64,000 nt of DNA from Carboxylicivirga sp. M1479 (GCF_007097485.1 NZ_VKDE01000006.1:82647-146646); one strand, 5' to 3'; shown: positions 27,201 to 36,383, counted from the stretch's first letter. Notes: generated by a model from the letters alone, not told the origin. A program made the numbers and translations.

Positions 27201-28644
27201 TCTCGTCGTACCATTGATACATATCCTGTCGCCAGTGCAATGAATGCCAGCTATCCGGTTCCTCCTCATAGGCTATATCCATTCGGTAGCCCTGCACCAC
27301 ATCATCAGAATACAAGGCCTTACTTGGCAATTTTAGCTTAAACGATTTTAATTCTAACTGCGATTTATTGGATTTAATAGTCTTTAAATCAAAGGACTTC
27401 ACTTTCACATCCTTAAACTCATTCTTTAGCTCTACATTTCTTTCTATCCGCCTAAATAAATGTTCTGCCATACCGTTCTTGGTTATGGCAATACCGGCAG
27501 ATCGCACATAAGGCAAGCCTTCTTCTTGCGGCGGCTCCACCTCATCAAGAATCTCCTGACGCACTACTTTACTGCGCGATATTTCACTTTTGACTTCATA
27601 GAAACGTGCAATCTCCTGAACCTTACTTTCGGTCATGTTATTTGTTTTTAAGGCAGCTCCGTCAGCATCAATCTGCACCACCTCAAATTCATTGGTATTC
27701 ACTTTTACAAAACCCTGATTAAAAAGGGAATCTGCTTTATCACGTGTAAAAAAGCCATCATCCGTAATCTCATAAGCCGTATTTGGTATGGACAAAGCAT
27801 AATCATCACTCAACTCCAGGTTTTGTGGCACAAGACTGATGGTGCCTTTTTTCGACAGCTTATCATCATATGGGATGCTAAAATCCAACACAAAGCCCAT
27901 TTTTCGCATGATCTGCGGATAACTATTGATGGTTGCAACCACATCGTGAAACTCAAAGCTTGGTTTCTCTAACTGTATCTTAGGCGTCGTTTTTATGGCT
28001 TTATCCACCTTATGAAACTGTCGCAACTCCGCAAAGTCACTTTTGGGATTCATATCTTTTTCAAAGCTCTTAAACCTGTTGCTTCTGACTTTTTGGCGAA
28101 TCTGCACATCCTCATCCTGCTGGCGCATCATAATAGGTGCCGTCGAAGCCTTGCGCGTTTTATTTTGCGAAACACGCTTGACCTCATCACCTTGCAGTTT
28201 ATATTGACTAATAGCACCTAATTGTGACTCATCCACAAAGCGTTCTGGCTTTATCTTTCGTGATGGATTAACAACAGCCTCCTCCTTAACTGTTTTAAGT
28301 ATAAAATCCTGCACGTGCTTCACAGGGAAAGAATAGATACGCTTTTGAACGAGCGCTTCATCATCCTTAAAATCATCTACCTTAATATCAGCATGTAATA
28401 AGCGCTGAAAGAGTTCAGAATTAATCTGATTCTTATCCAGCTGAGCTTCCAACAAGGTGCCATCGTCCATTCGCAATCCAAAGTCAGCATTTAAAACTTT
28501 ATCGGGCCAGGTCATTATATCCGGAAACGAAGCAAGCGTGGTATCACTAGGTGTATTCAGCTTCACCGAAACAAAAACAGACAGCTTAAGAACATCATTG
28601 TTCAAATCGTGTTCGTGTGGTAATGTGGTTAGTATAATTTCCAT
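24274..28644 (-). CDS. Giant uncharacterised protein A (1456 residues)
   Basis: I do not recognise a named family. I chose ATG at 28644 (MEIILTTLPHEHD); a TTG at 28659 would add five residues. No signal peptide or membrane helix is visible. The N-terminus (FVSVKLNTPSDTTLASFPDI, MTWP) looks like a beta-rich domain. About 590 residues in, LRFGRSYRLRIRTVDLAGNS resembles the end of a fibronectin-III or Ig-like strand pair, preceded at about 467 by SLHWRQDMYQW. The protein is rich in Trp, Tyr, charged residues and polar linkers. It lies 21 bases downstream of giant protein B and is surely co-transcribed. I see no catalytic motif; a structural or scaffold role is my inference. Confidence 0.85.
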   Translation of the reverse strand: MEIILTTLPHEHDLNNDVLKLSVFVSVKLNTPSDTTLASFPDIMTWPDKVLNADFGLRMDDGTLLEAQLDKNQINSELFQRLLHADIKVDDFKDDEALVQKRIYSFPVKHVQDFILKTVKEEAVVNPSRKIKPERFVDESQLGAISQYKLQGDEVKRVSQNKTRKASTAPIMMRQQDEDVQIRQKVRSNRFKSFEKDMNPKSDFAELRQFHKVDKAIKTTPKIQLEKPSFEFHDVVATINSYPQIMRKMGFVLDFSIPYDDKLSKKGTISLVPQNLELSDDYALSIPNTAYEITDDGFFTRDKADSLFNQGFVKVNTNEFEVVQIDADGAALKTNNMTESKVQEIARFYEVKSEISRSKVVRQEILDEVEPPQEEGLPYVRSAGIAITKNGMAEHLFRRIERNVELKNEFKDVKVKSFDLKTIKSNKSQLELKSFKLKLPSKALYSDDVVQGYRMDIAYEEEPDSWHSLHWRQDMYQWYDESNTPHPIEGIIPDEGFIQLGLTEDPDDPDDVFVSETMARWEGWSLSVRKPGYAINESDDYELQDGETEKKDFVHKSKSLENIKYAYDSELDFRIHAESKTVAGTLPMLRFGRSYRLRIRTVDLAGNSVSHEVKTSDKASSERTNIKYLRYEPLVSPIVLVGNQLKDGEFLESMVIRSNFDQSTEAYEANFIVDNQPKDAYSLRYLLPPKNSQQMAESHGMFEKAFGDAQKAKEIYKIITEHEGLYQQDEKNKEKVYQPSDVEIIYLPDPMAAGVALFLADDCENTHTQEFEPRLFSFFSKDEIKPDKTNAIEIPEDWYKSGYIRIQLEEGEYNAQWNASDKQLTFYLPKGIRTRIRFSTFWRESDLKELSAIWQLAQEEGDIQEAKELAFSGRHWMVSPSRDMELVHAVQQPVDVPVIEDLLPNRDFATNHADINIRFDIHGESTEKVELQARWKEQWDDGISVSIKEREGSNSIPDTIINYHDDVVTRGTVPEPEKLQVAPVQNIQEQPMKVFAVRSMSEFEVEPQPKAKRINKDYQAQNSSYQKLQSEKVKAVDNLVNRVKFDVEEYKFNFFKRINLRLAPLKHQFGDTRHRWVDYRLLAASRYDEYFDKILAANPELKTGRVSEWKEKVSIPSSARPKAPEIDYIIPTFEWRKTQNETAMRHQRMGGGLRIFIKRPWYSSGDDEMLGVVLPEKGYNPTNFVSKSPGYDTDYTSWGMDPLLYSVQPQAHSPKLEDFYMNPVIDESLQYPDKSKRAKVVAYPVLFDDERQLWFADIRINPQSMYFPFVKLVLARYQPYSVRKEDQDVCLSPVVSANFNQLVPERQSTIRFDKADVHHKLTITIEGTIYDEKYVKYGNYNFLKISFQDTKYSRPIYGTVNDGNVDKNLQEETLLIRISPKYVSNNRYLISKEFKLPSKYKKDAYQIIIEEYERGPSRIAGLPAEYQNRLEQSEQTDRLIYADVFNVNKTEMTISG

Positions 28645-28665
28645 ATCAATGTGCTTCAATTGTTA

Positions 28666-31600
28666 TTACCCAGCAAATGCCATACAGTATTCCTGCCAGT
28701 CATCTTCATCAATCATTTCAATAAACTTAGGATCGGCATCTGCCCCTTTCAACTCACGACGCACCGTTACCGAAACCGTTTTACTAAAGAACAACACCTC
28801 CACTTTCACTTTGATGGTGGCCACACCTTCTAGCTTTTGCACTTTACCTTCTGAAAAGACAGCAATAAAAGCTAAATAGAACTCCATGGAGATGGATATA
28901 ATTCCTAAAATAGATAAGTGTCCATTGATGCGTATGTAACCAATAATAGTTGATGAGCCAATCTCTTCCACCACATCGCCATCAGGCGTAGGTAATACTT
29001 TCTCAATAATTTCAAACTTATAATAAATGCCACCCATGACCGATACTCCACCTGATGCCACTCCCACGTTCAAGGAGATAGCGGCTCCAAATTCCAAAGC
29101 TGCTTCAATGGACTTAAGGCCTTTTAACGTGGTGATCATCATGAAGTAACCACCGCCACCAAAACAAGAGATGGTCAGCATAAATGGGTTCTCACGCTTG
29201 CAGAAGTTAAAGCCCATTTCCAATGGCGCACCGGTAAACGGCAAGGTAACGTGGGCTCCCAAACTAATGTTGCTAATCATGCATATCCCCACCTCCACAT
29301 TAGGTATACCAATGGTAAAACCGGCCGTAACCTGCGTAGGCTGTAGCTTGATGTAAGGGCCATCATCAGAGAATCCAGTGCTTGGAATAATGTTCTGCAG
29401 GTTATTCACAAAACTCAATGCTCCCTTAAACTGAATAGGATTATCTGCATCAATATCCACCTTCACATTTGTTTTCTGCGCATTACCAGTTTTAAACTCC
29501 ATAAAATTAAAGTTAACCGCTAGCAATGGCACCAGATCAATCCCAAACTTCTCAAAGCGAGCTGATCCGGTGAAAGAAGCCTCTTTAGAGCCATCAAATG
29601 GTTTTTCCAGCGATGTGGTAATGGTTAATGCTTTAGTCGGGTCATCCACCCGTACATGCAGAATATCGTCAATAACCTTAATCGGGTTGGACTTAAACTC
29701 AGGCTGCCATTTATATTCGGCATAGAAAGCCTCAGCCGTCACAAAGGTTTTAAAGTTTGGTATTTTAGGAATGTTGCCATTGAGCATATCCAAGAGCTCA
29801 TCCGTTTTATCCTTTATGTTTTGTTTAAGAACGTTAATCTGCTCACTTAAGTCTTCCTGCAATTCCCTGGCCTGATTCTCCAGATAAAGAATCTCCGTCT
29901 TGATATCCTCTATCTCGTGCTTAGTTTGCTTAGTCGCATTTTTAATACCATCAAAAGCATCGGCCAGATTCATGTCTCCCAGCAGTAAATCAAATATCTT
30001 AATAACGCCAAATATCTTCGCCACAGGAAAATCTTCCAAAGCCTTGAAGAAGTCATCCGGATTAAATGCCAGAGCTTTACTATCCGTTAACTCGCCACCC
30101 ACTGGCCCCTGCAACTTACTCAAGGCCGAAATACCCATATTGGGCGACATGAAGCCACCTGCTTTGTCGGAACCATTGGAAAAGTCCACCACCGCATCTT
30201 TCACCGAGGCAAAAACAGTTCCTTCATTGTTATCATCTTCCAACTGTATGGCAGCTGCCTGGCGTACCCCAGTCATCTCATTCAACTGTTTGATAAATAC
30301 TTTGGCCTCTTGAATGATGGGATGAAACTTTATATCAGCCTCTCCGCTGGCAGGATATACCTCAGCACCAAAATGAATAGTCTTAGTTTCAAAGGAGGTA
30401 TCACCATCCAACATACTTTCGGCATAGGCTATGTCCTGCTCATTCAAATTCATGTTATTATACAATTCATTGGGATTGTATTTTTCAATGATCTGCTGAA
30501 CCAGATTACTCTTTCGAGCTACTTTGTTTTCCAAAAACACCAGCGGCATACGCAAAGCATGCTCAAGACCTTCCTTATCGGTAACGACTAAATCAAATGG
30601 AAAGCCTTTTTTATTAACATTGATGTAAAAGTTATAAGATGTATTGCCACCGCTGCCAAACTTCTTGGTCTGGCCCGTTAGCGACATCACTTTCATCTCA
30701 TTGCCACCCGAAGGCACATTAATAATAGGCTCTTCCAGCGGATTATCGATATTGGGCGTTTGAGTGGTATTAATCTGCACCGCCTGAAAAGCAAAGGGGA
30801 TAAATTGACTATTCGGATTGTTACGCGCATAAACAACTTCCTTCTCCAACACAACAATATACATACGCTGGCGATTAACGGCCGCTTTTGTCTCTTTGTG
30901 AAACTTACGCTCCGTTACCTTCACCAAAGCCGCCCGGTGTCCGAATGGAAACAGGTAACCCTCACGAACAACCTTCACATAATGGTCGCGCCCCAATGTT
31001 GCCAGGTGCTCCCACTCAATAATGTTCAACTCCGTATCCGCCGGCAAAGGCACATCAAAAAAGGAATGCCAATCGAGGTAAGCACCCAGTGATGTGAGCA
31101 TCAGATTTTTCACCTCCACCGCTTTAGGGTAATACTGAGGTATGGAATAGTTGGAGGTGGTATGCACCAGCACATGACGGTCGTTACCATCCAGAGAAGC
31201 CATAAAAGGCTTACCCAATGGTGGCAATATTTTATAATCGGCATTGGCTTCATCGGCCCACAAAGCCCTTATGGTTTTAAAAGCCGATAATTCACGTGTA
31301 GTCTTGCCGTTTTTCAACTTAACACCCAATATCGTATGCCACAGCTCAGCTACCTCGCCTTTATTAGTACTTAAATTATCAGCCGCTAAATTGAAATTAG
31401 CCGGCCCCTTACCTATTAGTTTCGATACTTCCTGATGCTCGCGCAGCTGTAATACTTTTTTATGGATAAAATCACTGACCTGATTAGGCGATATATACAT
31501 TAGGGTAGGTGCCTCGATGGAGGTGTCAGTTGGCGGCACAGGCTCTACATTCAGGTTAATCTTTTTTACCGCATGAATATTAAACCCGGGCTTAATGGTT

Positions 31601-33408
31601 TGAACCTTGTCCGATGCTAGTAATCTGCCCAACTGTCCATCATCGTACAATGTTGGTTTTACACTTTTATTGCGCGAGTGTGAATACAGCTTAATGGCAT
31701 AATCTTTCGATTCTTTATCGAGGTATTCACGTTTTTTTGTTGGCACATCAGCCTTAGTAGTATTGTAGTTGGTTCGCCCCAGCTGCTTCTTTTGAGGTAT
31801 TTTAATCCATGCACGTGGATTAACACGTAGCTTTAGATTTTTCCAACTCAAGAGATGCTCAATAGACAAGGGTATGCCTTTACTTTTGGCAGGTAATTCG
31901 TATACCAAGCGACTTTTACGAGCACGCAAATGTTTGGCTGGCAAAGTAACGCTATCGGAACTGCTGACACCCGGTATTTTGTTCGACTCAAAAAAGGCCT
32001 CTTCCAAGGTATGCTGCGAAGTAAAGGAGATAATGACCAGGCCTTTCTTATTCGAATTTGTTAACTCAGCAAAGGAGATGGCTCCCTGTCGCACCATTGA
32101 GAAGTTGTGCAATTCAAACTCTAATATCAACATGTCCTCAGGCCGAAGTATTCTAAATCGAAGTGCTTTCTTAGGTTTAAAAACTACTTTATCTTGCGCC
32201 ACCACTAATTGACTAGTAGTCGTTTTTTTCTTCTTAACTGGTTCCTGTGGCTGTATATCAATTAAGTCAGTTTCTTTGTTTGCACTTAAAACCGTGGCCC
32301 CACCAATGAGAGGCTGAAAATCTACTAATTGAGGCTGAAAACGTTCACTATCGATACCTTGTAAACTCCCATAATATTCATAATCTGGCAAATCGGATGC
32401 ATGATTTAAACGAAAAGAACCCAGATCACTTGGCAACCAACAATCAACAACACTCGCTGTCAGGTAAACCTGAGGCTCCTGATGCAAGTAATACTCAGTA
32501 AAAAGGAATGCTTTGGCAAAGGCCCTATCCATTTTGCCAATACGGTGATTGATGCGCCCTTCAGAATCATTGGTCCACATTACCAGCTCGTCTGAGAGCT
32601 GTAAATTAACATCAGGCAAGTGCGAACCGGCCTGCGCCAGGTGATGCGATGGCAAATGAATATTTACAAAACGGTACCATTCATCAAACTCTTCGAATTG
32701 AATATAGGTGCTTTCCAATGATCGCACCTTCAAAAATGAATCATCTTCAATAGCCGGACTTATACACATTGAACCAGTAAGGTATCGCCCACTTACATTT
32801 TTGAAAACAATGGATTGAGGCGACACAATGCTCATCTTCCAATCAGCGTTCAGAGTACAAGAGGAGCTAGTTTCAATTGAAATATTTGCTACTTGCTTAT
32901 TAACAATGAGTAATGGCTGAATGCGTCCTTTTAGTTCTACACCACCGTCTAGCCAGGCTATAAAATCAACTTCCTGAGAAATGTTTAAGTCAGGTATTTC
33001 AATGCTACAGCGCCACTCCCCTCTGAGTAAGAATACACGTGCCTTGAGTGAAAAACGAATATTAGTGTGGTGATACTTCAGGTTGTTGGCATGGATCAGA
33101 TATTGCTCTTTGGTCTTCTCCAACCTAAGCTGATAACCATCGGAAAATACCTTATCAGAAACTTCCCAAACAGTTTTACCATTGCGCACTACAGATAACT
33201 TATTCTTACGCTTTGTGATGACGAAGGGCTTGCGCGATAAGGCGAAGGCCGACTCTATCAAGGGGCTCCATGCGATGGCACCAAAGCCTATTATCTTTAG
33301 AAATGAGCGCCTTGATGATGACTGATCGCTCACTTGCTGATGCGTAACTTGCTTACGACATGCTTTTACTTTTAAATACCTCAAACCCATAACATCCACA
33401 TTTGGCAT
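28666..33408 (-). CDS. Giant uncharacterised protein B with twin-arginine signal (1580 residues)
   Basis: Family not recognised. Residues 31-56 form a twin-arginine signal: SSRRSFLKIIGF, a hydrophobic stretch and AFA before a probable cleavage site near 56, after an unusual 32-residue N-terminal extension. The long middle part is beta-rich with a basic linker (PVKKKKTTT, about 395). A predicted coiled coil spans about 1149-1210 (Glu/Lys/Leu heptads). The last 250 residues are Gly-rich and alternate hydrophobic/polar strands (SCFGGGGYFMMITTLKG and following), ending WQEYCMAFAG. Cys residues are few. It is the first gene of the pair with protein A. TAT export implies folding, or cofactor or partner binding, in the cytoplasm. 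Confidence 0.85.
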   Translation of the reverse strand: MPNVDVMGLRYLKVKACRKQVTHQQVSDQSSSRRSFLKIIGFGAIAWSPLIESAFALSRKPFVITKRKNKLSVVRNGKTVWEVSDKVFSDGYQLRLEKTKEQYLIHANNLKYHHTNIRFSLKARVFLLRGEWRCSIEIPDLNISQEVDFIAWLDGGVELKGRIQPLLIVNKQVANISIETSSSCTLNADWKMSIVSPQSIVFKNVSGRYLTGSMCISPAIEDDSFLKVRSLESTYIQFEEFDEWYRFVNIHLPSHHLAQAGSHLPDVNLQLSDELVMWTNDSEGRINHRIGKMDRAFAKAFLFTEYYLHQEPQVYLTASVVDCWLPSDLGSFRLNHASDLPDYEYYGSLQGIDSERFQPQLVDFQPLIGGATVLSANKETDLIDIQPQEPVKKKKTTTSQLVVAQDKVVFKPKKALRFRILRPEDMLILEFELHNFSMVRQGAISFAELTNSNKKGLVIISFTSQHTLEEAFFESNKIPGVSSSDSVTLPAKHLRARKSRLVYELPAKSKGIPLSIEHLLSWKNLKLRVNPRAWIKIPQKKQLGRTNYNTTKADVPTKKREYLDKESKDYAIKLYSHSRNKSVKPTLYDDGQLGRLLASDKVQTIKPGFNIHAVKKINLNVEPVPPTDTSIEAPTLMYISPNQVSDFIHKKVLQLREHQEVSKLIGKGPANFNLAADNLSTNKGEVAELWHTILGVKLKNGKTTRELSAFKTIRALWADEANADYKILPPLGKPFMASLDGNDRHVLVHTTSNYSIPQYYPKAVEVKNLMLTSLGAYLDWHSFFDVPLPADTELNIIEWEHLATLGRDHYVKVVREGYLFPFGHRAALVKVTERKFHKETKAAVNRQRMYIVVLEKEVVYARNNPNSQFIPFAFQAVQINTTQTPNIDNPLEEPIINVPSGGNEMKVMSLTGQTKKFGSGGNTSYNFYINVNKKGFPFDLVVTDKEGLEHALRMPLVFLENKVARKSNLVQQIIEKYNPNELYNNMNLNEQDIAYAESMLDGDTSFETKTIHFGAEVYPASGEADIKFHPIIQEAKVFIKQLNEMTGVRQAAAIQLEDDNNEGTVFASVKDAVVDFSNGSDKAGGFMSPNMGISALSKLQGPVGGELTDSKALAFNPDDFFKALEDFPVAKIFGVIKIFDLLLGDMNLADAFDGIKNATKQTKHEIEDIKTEILYLENQARELQEDLSEQINVLKQNIKDKTDELLDMLNGNIPKIPNFKTFVTAEAFYAEYKWQPEFKSNPIKVIDDILHVRVDDPTKALTITTSLEKPFDGSKEASFTGSARFEKFGIDLVPLLAVNFNFMEFKTGNAQKTNVKVDIDADNPIQFKGALSFVNNLQNIIPSTGFSDDGPYIKLQPTQVTAGFTIGIPNVEVGICMISNISLGAHVTLPFTGAPLEMGFNFCKRENPFMLTISCFGGGGYFMMITTLKGLKSIEAALEFGAAISLNVGVASGGVSVMGGIYYKFEIIEKVLPTPDGDVVEEIGSSTIIGYIRINGHLSILGIISISMEFYLAFIAVFSEGKVQKLEGVATIKVKVEVLFFSKTVSVTVRRELKGADADPKFIEMIDEDDWQEYCMAFAG

Positions 33409-33554
33409 TTAAGGCAAGACCAGGTTGATGAGGTAAGTTACGAGATAATTGAATGAAAGGGAAGAGAGAACTTAATAAAAGAGTAGTTAATCTTTTATTA
33501 GACAAATAAGGACATCTACAGCTCATATTGATGGGTCCCCCAAAAAAAACGCTC

Positions 33555-33576
33555 CCGCACGAATCCTTTCGTGTGG
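33555..33576 (+). repeat. Palindromic repeat, CCGCACGAA family, copy 1
   Basis: CCGCACGAA and TTCGTGTGG arms around a 4-base loop. The same sequence, with compensating changes, occurs at 34269-34290 on the other strand. Confidence 0.65.
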
Positions 33577-34268
33577 TACATTGCGCTAGCAAGTGAAAGC
33601 TCAACTATGACTAGGTGTGACCTCTTTCATATTTGAGTATTGCGCCGCAATTATAAGTTTTGCAATCCTAAGCAGTTTACTTGTGAATTATACCAATATA
33701 TTTTGAAATGAGACTTAAATTGTTTGAGCCAATATGGATTATAGTGGGTAAAATTATATTGTAGTACAACAAACACATCGGCCTTGGCTGGTAAGCCATA
33801 AAAATAGGTTGATAATAACGGTTAAGAATCGTTTCTGTTTGAGCGTAGCGAGTTTTAACGATTTCAGTTATTCAACCGTAGTTTTATGAGCGTAACCAGG
33901 CGTAGCCAAAGATTTTTTTGCTTGCGTTTTTTCATCTTTGAAAAAATGAAGTCGGGGTTTGGGGTGGACAACCCCATCAAGATATAAAACATACAATCCA
34001 CTAAATATCATATAGAGCCAATTGTTTTGAATATTTTGGACTTATGTGAGGCAAAAATTGTGGCACAGCCTTAGTTACGGAGATATTTTTCAACAGAACA
34101 TATGTTCTAGAGCGAAAGAATAAGACGCGTTTCAATGTAGTATTGGTATTATTCTGTGACAAAGCAAATACTACACACAATGGCAATAAAACTCAAATAA
34201 AGAGGAATGACATAATTCTATAATGGTGAGAAAAACTTGTTGGATGAAATTGTAGTTATTAATAAAAA

Positions 34269-34290
34269 CCACGCGAAAGGATTAGCGCGG
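34269..34290 (-). repeat. Palindromic repeat, CCGCACGAA family, copy 2
   Basis: The minus strand reads CCGCGCTAATCCTTTCGCGTGG in two parts (CCGCGCTAATCC and TTTCGCGTGG). It keeps the central AATCCTTTCG of copy 1. Confidence 0.6.
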
Positions 34291-34314
34291 CAGCAGAGGG
34301 TTGATTCCCTTCTT

Positions 34315-34490
34315 TGTCCTATGTTGTCTATAGATATGTCATCCCGCTGGGATGAAAATTATAAAGTGAATGAAAATACGCTATAAATGTTTTATTCAGC
34401 TGAAGGACAACATCATGTGCATCTGATGCCGGAGGCATCACATATCTATAAAAAATATTCTACCAGAAATAATAACTCCAGCGGAGTTGA
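34315..34490 (+). repeat. Composite element of three palindromes, copy 1
   Basis: Three different palindromes in fixed order: TCATCCCGCTGGGATGA (34339-34355), TGATGCCGGAGGCATCA (34424-34440) and AACTCCAGCGGAGTT (34474-34488). Conserved flanks are TCTATAGATATG before the first and CATATCTATAAAAAA after the second. The same order and nearly the same spacing recur at 38148-38320. Confidence 0.75.
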
Positions 34491-34830
34491 AGATACATCA
34501 AAAAAATGCTCAACAAACAGAATTACTTACATCCTACAAAAAAAGATGCTGGAGGTACCCCACACGAACCACACAACACCGATTATCATCCCCTTAATAC
34601 AAAAAAACTACACGATTTCTGAGCCTGCCTAGTACATCATCACTACTTAGTTATTCTTTTAAGATGTTTCTGATTATACCTTTGCGGCATAACAAAAGGG
34701 CTATATAAACCCTTCGTACTTTCTAATAAACGTATTAATGTAAGCCATTAACACTTAAATAAAAACAGTATTTTAAACACTATTAGCTTATTTAATTCGA
34801 ATAGTATTTTATTTTCGAAAAAGATTTTCA

Positions 34831-35088
34831 CTACACTGACAATTCGAGTTCTGGCGATAGTTCGAGGACCTTCTTTAATTTTAATTTAAACAGACTTGAG
34901 GGTGTTTCATCCTCCCAATTAAGCTTACCATATTGCCTTAACCAGTTTAAAATGGTCATTTTACCGCGTATGCTATACTTCGCTCTCGCGACCGTTACAC
35001 TTATCAGGCCGTGCTCAATCTCGTGTACAATATGTAACTTTAAAGGTACGCGATGAGCTTGATCTACATTTCTACCTGGCTTGTTCAT
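34831..35088 (-). pseudogene. IS3-type transposase OrfA relic
   Basis: An 85-residue helix-turn-helix protein starting MNKPGRNVDQAHR at 35088. The pattern VPLKLHIVHEIEHGLISVTVARAKYSIRG and TILNWLRQYGK (given as two parts) matches the DNA-binding OrfA of IS3-like elements. No OrfB with a DDE domain follows, and I see no terminal inverted repeats, so this is an orphan or decayed remnant. A domesticated small HTH protein is the alternative. Confidence 0.6.
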
Positions 35089-35204
35089 ACGTGATTTTTT
35101 TTTGAAGAATGATTTAGTTATCCTAAATACCATTACAGTATTAATAAATTGAACAAGAAAAGGGAGTATTGGCAAATACCCCCTTTAATATGATATTATA
35201 CAAT

Positions 35205-36230
35205 TTAGTCAGTAATTTCTAAATCAACATTTTTATTTGACCATCCATCCCATGTAAAATTGAACATGTCTACGTTAGTCATTAAAGCCTCGTCGTTAAC
35301 TACAACTCTTACCCACTTGCTAGTACCAGCTTCAATCTTCGTATAATCAGTATCTAGCATAATCCACTTCACAGGCACATAATTACCACCTTCATAAGAG
35401 TAAATCTCAACAGCAATTGGCAAGCATTTCCCTACTGTTGCATCTGCATTTGACCAATAAACAGTACCTAAATTTTCATTCGAAGTAAAAAAACGATCCC
35501 AATTATTTCTAATTTTAAGATAGTCGTAATCAACACCAACGTTATTCATATCAACAGGTTCTTGATAAAACAAACGAGCATGATAATTATCTATTAGTGA
35601 TGGCTTTTCAAATTCGAACGTTACGATCAACTGTCCAAAAGTGGTTGACATATGAATAGGAATTTGAGTAGGAGAAACAGCATATGCATCATTAATGACT
35701 ATCGGACTAGACTCACCACTAAACTCAACATAAGGCACCACGTTTGTACGCAATTGCTCTGCCATAACTGTTGGCGACCAGCTTCCACCAGGTCTAACAT
35801 CTGTAAAAGCAACAAGACCAGGAGCAACCTCTTTGTAAACTCCACTTGGATAGATCATATCACCAAAGAATACTTTATGATCACCATAAGAAGGTGTTGC
35901 AATAGTCGTGGCCTTAGTTGTTGCTGAAAAAACATTAGTTCCATACCATACATCAGAAAGCATTGGAGCTGCCATACCTGAAGCATCATCTACAATCGTA
36001 AAGTCAGCAGACACATCTGGGTGTACCGACTCGGCCAATATACTCATTTCACTAACAGTAACAGGAATACTTCCTCTATTAAGATCTCCGCTTTTTAAGC
36101 CTGTTTCTGTAAGTCCATCAACAACATTAAATTGAACATCAGTAGTTTTTGTGTCACTTACTCTGTCTTCTTTCTGGCAAGCAGAAAATACTAATGCTGC
36201 GGCTGCAGCAAATAAAAATACTTTTTTCAT
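35205..36230 (-). CDS. Uncharacterised outer-surface lipoprotein
   Basis: A 341-residue lipoprotein with a type II signal peptide (MKKVFLFAAAAALVFSAC, lipid on Cys18) followed by the charged QKEDR typical of export to the Bacteroidota surface. The mature part is beta-rich, with the start VQFNVVDGLTETGLKSGDL resembling the segments after the lipobox in the three lipoproteins at 39.6-44.0 kb. No enzyme motif is visible. It is paired with the LuxR-type regulator immediately upstream and has its own promoter with the shared operator-like box. Confidence 0.8.
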   Translation of the reverse strand: MKKVFLFAAAAALVFSACQKEDRVSDTKTTDVQFNVVDGLTETGLKSGDLNRGSIPVTVSEMSILAESVHPDVSADFTIVDDASGMAAPMLSDVWYGTNVFSATTKATTIATPSYGDHKVFFGDMIYPSGVYKEVAPGLVAFTDVRPGGSWSPTVMAEQLRTNVVPYVEFSGESSPIVINDAYAVSPTQIPIHMSTTFGQLIVTFEFEKPSLIDNYHARLFYQEPVDMNNVGVDYDYLKIRNNWDRFFTSNENLGTVYWSNADATVGKCLPIAVEIYSYEGGNYVPVKWIMLDTDYTKIEAGTSKWVRVVVNDEALMTNVDMFNFTWDGWSNKNVDLEITD

Positions 36231-36331
36231 AGTTAATAAGTTTGAATAAAAAATTTATAAAAATAATTGTTGGTTAATTAGTATGAGATTTAGGATTTGG
36301 GTGTTTTATTCTCAGACTTAAAAACCTTTAA

Positions 36332-36383
36332 CAAACTTATGGTGGTATTTTTCGAAGTTCAATAACCCCAAAGCGGTATTTTA
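36332..36383 (-). promoter_or_regulatory. Promoter and conserved operator-like box, lipoprotein module 1
   Basis: On the minus strand TTG (36362-36360), 20 bases, then TAAGTTTG (36339-36332) form a consensus promoter with a leader of about 100 bases. The -33 box sits in a 38-base block (36346-36383) that matches 30 of 38 bases of the block at 44110-44147, including an exact AGTTCAATAACC. Confidence 0.65.

Larger units (their letters stand above)
33409..34830. other. Long non-coding region upstream of the giant gene pair
   Basis: About 1.4 kb without a credible gene; the short frames here run through palindromic repeats. It contains two copies of a GCGAAAGGATT-type palindrome, one composite palindromic element (listed separately) and a stretch at about 33830-33985 with GAGCGTAGCGAG and GGGGTTTGGGGTGGAC motifs that look like repeat debris. 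I found no TAnnTTTG box close to the start of giant protein B. Confidence 0.6.

Noticed and set aside
28012..30591. Several plus-strand frames opposite the giant genes
   Set aside because: They are antisense to long conserved-looking coding sequence and have no start signals of their own.
34387..34632. Short plus-strand frame of 81 codons
   Set aside because: It covers palindromes of the composite element, so it is an accident of the repeats.
34677..34684. TACCTTTG on the plus strand as a promoter
   Set aside because: No TTG at the right spacing and no plus-strand gene downstream.
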